A DNA stretch of 17,403 bases from Rhodanobacter sp. (GTDB lineage Bacteria; Pseudomonadota; Gammaproteobacteria; Xanthomonadales; Rhodanobacteraceae), in contig JAPHUU010000286.1 in NCBI GenBank assembly GCA_026193555.1, forward strand, positions 1 through 17,403. Direction: 5' to 3'. The notes under the pieces are model-generated. The model saw only the letters and a list, made by a program, of their open reading frames with translations, was not told the origin of the DNA and did no database searches. Shown here one piece after another: positions 14,592-17,403 of the stretch; the first letter of the stretch is position 1, and each line of letters opens with the position of its first letter. The position numbers were made by a program, and so were the translations under genes.

Positions 14592-15946
14592 ATGGCCATT
14601 TCGATGCCAGCCAGCGCCGTGTCGACCAGCAGGTCGAGTTCCTGCTCGGTCACCACGTAGGGCGGCATGAAATAAACCACGTTGCCCAGCGGCCGCAGCA
14701 GGACGCCGTGCTGCAGGCCATGCAGGTAGACGCGCAGGCCGCGCCGCTCGCTGGGGTCGTAGGGCCGCCGGCTGGCCTTGTCGGCGACCAGTTCGATCGC
14801 CGCGATCATGCCGGTCTGGCGCACGTCTGCCACGTGCGGGTGATCCCGCAGCGGCGCCAGTCGCCGGGCCAGATGCGCGGCAAGTAAACGATTGCGCTCC
14901 AGCACCGGCTCCTCGCGAAAGATGGCCAGTGTTTCAAGCGCCACGCGGCAGGCCAGCGGATTGCCGGTGTAGCTGTGCGAGTGCAGGAATGCCTTGCCGG
15001 CGCTGTACTCGGCATAGAACGCCTCATAGACGGCGGCCGTGGTGAGCACCGCAGACAGCGGCAGAAAGCCGGCGGTCAATCCCTTGGACAAGCACATGAA
15101 GTCCGGCGTCACCATTGCCTGCTCGCAGGCGAACAGGGTGCCGGTGCGACCGAAGCCGACGGCGATTTCGTCAGCGATGAAGTGCACCGCGAATTCGTCG
15201 CACAGGCTGCGCAAGCCGGTCAGGTAATCGGGGTGGTACATGCGCATGCCGCCGGCGCATTGCACCAGCGGTTCGACGATCACCGCGCAGGTTTCGTGTG
15301 CGTGCTGCTCCAGCAGGGCCCTCAGCTCCAGCAGGCGCCGCGCGGCGATCTGTTGCGGGCTCTCGCCGGGCTCGCCCTCGTAAGTGTCAGGAGCAGGTGC
15401 CAGGAACGGTGTCAGCAGCAACGGTGCATAGGTCTTGCGGTACAGCGCCACATCGCTTACCGACAGCGCGCCCAGCGTTTCGCCGTGATAACTGCCGCTG
15501 AGTGCAATGAAGCGGGTCTTTTCGCCGTGGCCCTGATTGAGCCAGTAGTGGAAGCTCATCTTCAATGCCACTTCGATCGCGGCGGAGCCGTTGTCGGCGT
15601 AGAACACCCGCTCCAGCCCGGGTGGCGTGACGCGGACCAGTTCCTCCGCCAGTTCGATTGCCGGCTCGTGGGTGAAGCCGGCGAAGATCACGTGCTCCAG
15701 TGTGCGCGCCTGCTCGGTCAGTGCATCGGCGATGCGCGGATTGGCATGCCCGAACAGGTTGGTCCACCACGAACTGATGCCGTCCAGATATCGGCGGCCA
15801 TCCGCGTCGATCAGCCACGCGCCCTCGCCGCGCACGATCGGCACCATCGGCACGTGCTCGTGGTCGTGCATCTGGGTGCAGGGGTGCCACACGTGGCGGA
15901 GGTCCCGTGCGGCGAGCGCGGCGTTGCTGCTTTTGGTGATGATCAT
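14582..15946 (-). CDS. bioA: Adenosylmethionine-8-amino-7-oxononanoate aminotransferase
   Basis: PLP-dependent class III aminotransferase that converts KAPA to DAPA in biotin synthesis with SAM as amino donor. The protein is 454 residues (E. coli BioA 429). Family features in order are HVWHPCTQM near the N-terminus, GISSWW (56-61) at the substrate site, the PLP phosphate loop NGSAAIEVALKM (119-130), GSYHGETLGA with Y153, IVEPLVQCAGGMRMYHP, IADEIAVGFGRTG with D259, the Schiff-base Lys K288 in CLSKGLTAG, and LLRPLGNVVYFMPPY. The chosen ATG at 15946 begins the part similar to BioA; the frame is open further upstream, but that part is antisense to gspN. No strong ribosome site precedes it. It is divergent from gspN with a gap of about 69 bases. 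No biotin operator is obvious. Confidence 0.96.
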   Translation of the reverse strand: MIITKSSNAALAARDLRHVWHPCTQMHDHEHVPMVPIVRGEGAWLIDADGRRYLDGISSWWTNLFGHANPRIADALTEQARTLEHVIFAGFTHEPAIELAEELVRVTPPGLERVFYADNGSAAIEVALKMSFHYWLNQGHGEKTRFIALSGSYHGETLGALSVSDVALYRKTYAPLLLTPFLAPAPDTYEGEPGESPQQIAARRLLELRALLEQHAHETCAVIVEPLVQCAGGMRMYHPDYLTGLRSLCDEFAVHFIADEIAVGFGRTGTLFACEQAMVTPDFMCLSKGLTAGFLPLSAVLTTAAVYEAFYAEYSAGKAFLHSHSYTGNPLACRVALETLAIFREEPVLERNRLLAAHLARRLAPLRDHPHVADVRQTGMIAAIELVADKASRRPYDPSERRGLRVYLHGLQHGVLLRPLGNVVYFMPPYVVTEQELDLLVDTALAGIEMAIAG

Positions 15947-16015
15947 CCGGCTATCATCGGCGCTGTGCGCTGGGCGCTCAAGCCCGCCGATTCCCCCCGC
16001 TCCGGGAAGCATCGT
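15947..16015. promoter_or_regulatory. Divergent bioA/gspN promoter region
   Basis: This 69-base gap should hold the promoters of both genes, assuming the TTG start of gspN. I see no clear sigma-70 hexamer pair and no BirA-like operator. A 10-bp palindrome, GATGATCATC (15938-15947), covers the bioA start codon and may be chance. Confidence 0.35.
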
Positions 16016-16816
16016 TTGAAGTACCTGCGAAAATGGATGGCCGCTCTGGGTGTGCTGGTGTTGCTGGCCGCATTGCTGGTGTGGTTTTTGCCCGCGCGCT
16101 GGGCGCTGCCCTGGATCGCACCCCGGTTGCACGGCCTGCGCCTGCAACAGGTGCGGGGACAGCTGTGGGATGGGCGCGCCGGACAGGTGCGCAGCGCCGA
16201 CGGCCGCCTGCTGGGGCAGCTGAGCTGGCGGCTGTCGCGACGGGCACTGGTCGGACAACTGCAGGCGCGGCTGGCATTCAAGGGGGCGTATCTCGAATTT
16301 TCCGGCACCATGCGGCAGATTCCCGATGCAAGGATGGAGTGGCATGACGCTCGACTGCTGGTTGATCTGGCCGAACTGAAACCCGACATGGCATCGCCGT
16401 TGGGTCAGCCGCGCGGCCAGTTGCAGGTGACGATCGCGCACGCCTTGCTGCAAGGCGGCTGGCCGTTGCAACTGCAGGCGCAGGCACAATGGCGGCACGC
16501 GGTCATGCGGACGCACGACGGCGATGTGGTGCTCGGTGATCTGCACGCCGATGTGCTGGCTCAGGGAGGCGTGATCCAGGTACGACTGCTTGACGATGGC
16601 CAGGGTCCGTTGCAGGTTGATGGCCACTTGCAGCTCAGTCCGCTGGGCTGGCGATTGGACGCGGCGCTGCATCCCCGGCAGACTGATCCGGCCTTGCGCC
16701 ATTGGCTGGCCGGATTGGGACGGCCGGATGCGGAAGGCACCCTCCACATTCAACGCAGCGGTGGTCTGGCGGGCAGCCACACCTCCGCTGCCATCTGGAC
16801 GCAAGAACGACCATGA
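16016..16816 (+). CDS. gspN: Type II secretion system protein N (GspN family)
   Basis: Bitopic inner-membrane protein of the T2SS N family, an accessory component of the general secretion pathway. From TTG 16016 the protein is 266 residues (family about 250). A single N-terminal membrane segment lies at about 8-25 (AALGVLVLLAALLVWFLP), followed by a periplasmic beta-rich domain. The motif QQVRGQLWDGRAGQV (about 44-58) corresponds to the family phrase GxxWsGra, and the repeated LQVDGHLQLS, LGWRLDAAL and LHIQRSGG are typical of the C-terminal part. TTG 16016 follows GGGAAG (16004-16009). Alternatives are GTG 15965 and ATG 16037; the start is uncertain. Its stop overlaps the next gene by ATGA. 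No other gsp gene is in the window, so it appears separated from a T2SS operon. Confidence 0.85.
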   Translation: MKYLRKWMAALGVLVLLAALLVWFLPARWALPWIAPRLHGLRLQQVRGQLWDGRAGQVRSADGRLLGQLSWRLSRRALVGQLQARLAFKGAYLEFSGTMRQIPDARMEWHDARLLVDLAELKPDMASPLGQPRGQLQVTIAHALLQGGWPLQLQAQAQWRHAVMRTHDGDVVLGDLHADVLAQGGVIQVRLLDDGQGPLQVDGHLQLSPLGWRLDAALHPRQTDPALRHWLAGLGRPDAEGTLHIQRSGGLAGSHTSAAIWTQERP

Positions 16817-17403
16817 ACCCTGAAGTCATCGTATCGGCCCTCGCTGCCGCCCGCGACGCTGCCGCTGCCGCTGCCGAAGTGATCCAGCACTACTGGCGGC
16901 GTGGCGTCGAGGTGGAGCTGAAATCGGATGCCACCCCGGTCACCGTCGCCGACCGCGAGGCCGAGCGCGCAATCCGGAAGATACTGCAGGCGGCCCTCCC
17001 GCAGGCGGCGATCTATGGCGAGGAGTTTGGCCTCGATGGCGAACGCGGCGGGTTGCTGTGGCTGGTCGATCCGCTCGATGGCACCAAGAGTTTCGTGCGG
17101 CGCACGCCGTTCTTCTCGACCCAGATCGCTCTGATGGAGGGCGATGACCTGGTGCTTGGCGTGTCCAGTGCGCCGATCTACGGCGAGACGATGTGGGCCA
17201 GCACCGGCGGCGGCGCATGGCTCGACGGCGAGCGGGTACGGGTCGCCGAAACCAGCGCCATCAGCGAGGCTTCGATTTCCACCGGCAACATCCGCACGCT
17301 CACCGCGGATGCACGCTGGGATGCGCTGGGTGCGTTGATCCGCGACAGCAACCGGATTCGCGGCTACGGCGACTTCTGCCACTACCACCTGCTGGCGCGG
17401 GGC
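16813..17403 (+). CDS. hisN: Inositol monophosphatase-family phosphatase, HisN-like, cut at right edge
   Basis: Mg-dependent phosphomonoesterase of the IMPase fold, N-terminal 197 residues visible, with the rest beyond the window (family about 260). Visible metal-site motifs are KSDATPVTVADREAE (37-51), GEEFG with E70 (69-73), and DPLDGTKSFVRRTPFF with D86 and D89 (86-101). The phrase DPLDGTKSFVxxxPFFxTQIAL and the late GYGDFCHYHLLARG favour the histidinol-phosphate phosphatase (HisN) branch over SuhB or CysQ, but substrate cannot be settled from sequence alone. The start ATG overlaps the gspN stop, implying co-transcription and translational coupling. An Ala-rich helix (AAARDAAAAAAEV) near the N-terminus is ordinary for the family. 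The symbol is tentative. Confidence 0.82.
   Translation, partial: MNPEVIVSALAAARDAAAAAAEVIQHYWRRGVEVELKSDATPVTVADREAERAIRKILQAALPQAAIYGEEFGLDGERGGLLWLVDPLDGTKSFVRRTPFFSTQIALMEGDDLVLGVSSAPIYGETMWASTGGGAWLDGERVRVAETSAISEASISTGNIRTLTADARWDALGALIRDSNRIRGYGDFCHYHLLARG

Noticed and set aside
15947..16804. Upstream extension of the bioA frame to 740 codons
   Set aside because: The extra 286 residues are antisense to gspN and resemble no BioA part; homology begins at the ATG at 15946.
1..17403. CRISPR array, tRNA/rRNA genes, insertion sequence transposases, toxin-antitoxin or phage genes
   Set aside because: No regularly spaced repeats, RNA gene signatures or transposase motifs were seen on either strand.

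Overview
The window is GC-rich gammaproteobacterial chromosome with dense Escherichia-type coding. The gene order gshB / pilG-pilH-pilI-pilJ-chpA-chpB-chpC / rsmE / bioA matches, from memory, the region around the Pil-Chp locus of Pseudomonas aeruginosa. The absence of pilK and the presence of a very long ChpA with a short accessory set recall Xanthomonadales (Lysobacterales: Xanthomonadaceae or Rhodanobacteraceae). The lineage assignment is inference, because no rRNA gene is present.

Layout. Positions 1-940 (minus) hold gshB, cut a few codons before its end. A 386-base divergent spacer (941-1326) carries a sigma-54-like promoter and leads to pilG, which most likely starts at a TTG. The chemosensory operon runs from 1327 to 13124 on the plus strand: pilG and pilH (single-domain response regulators), pilI (CheW adaptor), pilJ (methyl-accepting receptor), chpA (1979-residue hybrid CheA kinase), a chpB-like CheB homologue and chpC (second CheW-like adaptor). 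Most junctions overlap or nearly touch. The exceptions are pilI-pilJ (124 bases, with a perfect 13-bp hairpin over the pilI stop codon) and pilJ-chpA (74 bases, where P. aeruginosa has pilK). rsmE (minus) converges on chpC. Its upstream side holds a large imperfect palindrome (about 13897-14065). A small secreted cysteine-containing protein (14217-14537, plus) follows. bioA (14582-15946, minus) is divergent from gspN (plus), which overlaps by ATGA an inositol-monophosphatase/HisN-family gene that runs off the right edge.

How the genes work together. By family knowledge, PilJ senses a surface or pilus signal and, through PilI and ChpC, controls ChpA autophosphorylation. Phosphoryl groups pass through the ChpA Hpt modules and receiver to PilG and PilH, which bias type IV pilus extension and retraction and, in Pseudomonas, cAMP levels. 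The most notable observation is that the adaptation branch looks dismantled. No pilK methyltransferase gene lies in the operon. The ChpB homologue has Ala where the catalytic Ser of CheB should be, has Asn at the expected phospho-acceptor position of its N-terminal receiver-like domain, and carries a long acidic linker. This suggests a pseudo-methylesterase acting as a scaffold or regulator. gshB, rsmE, bioA, gspN and the phosphatase are housekeeping or unrelated neighbours.
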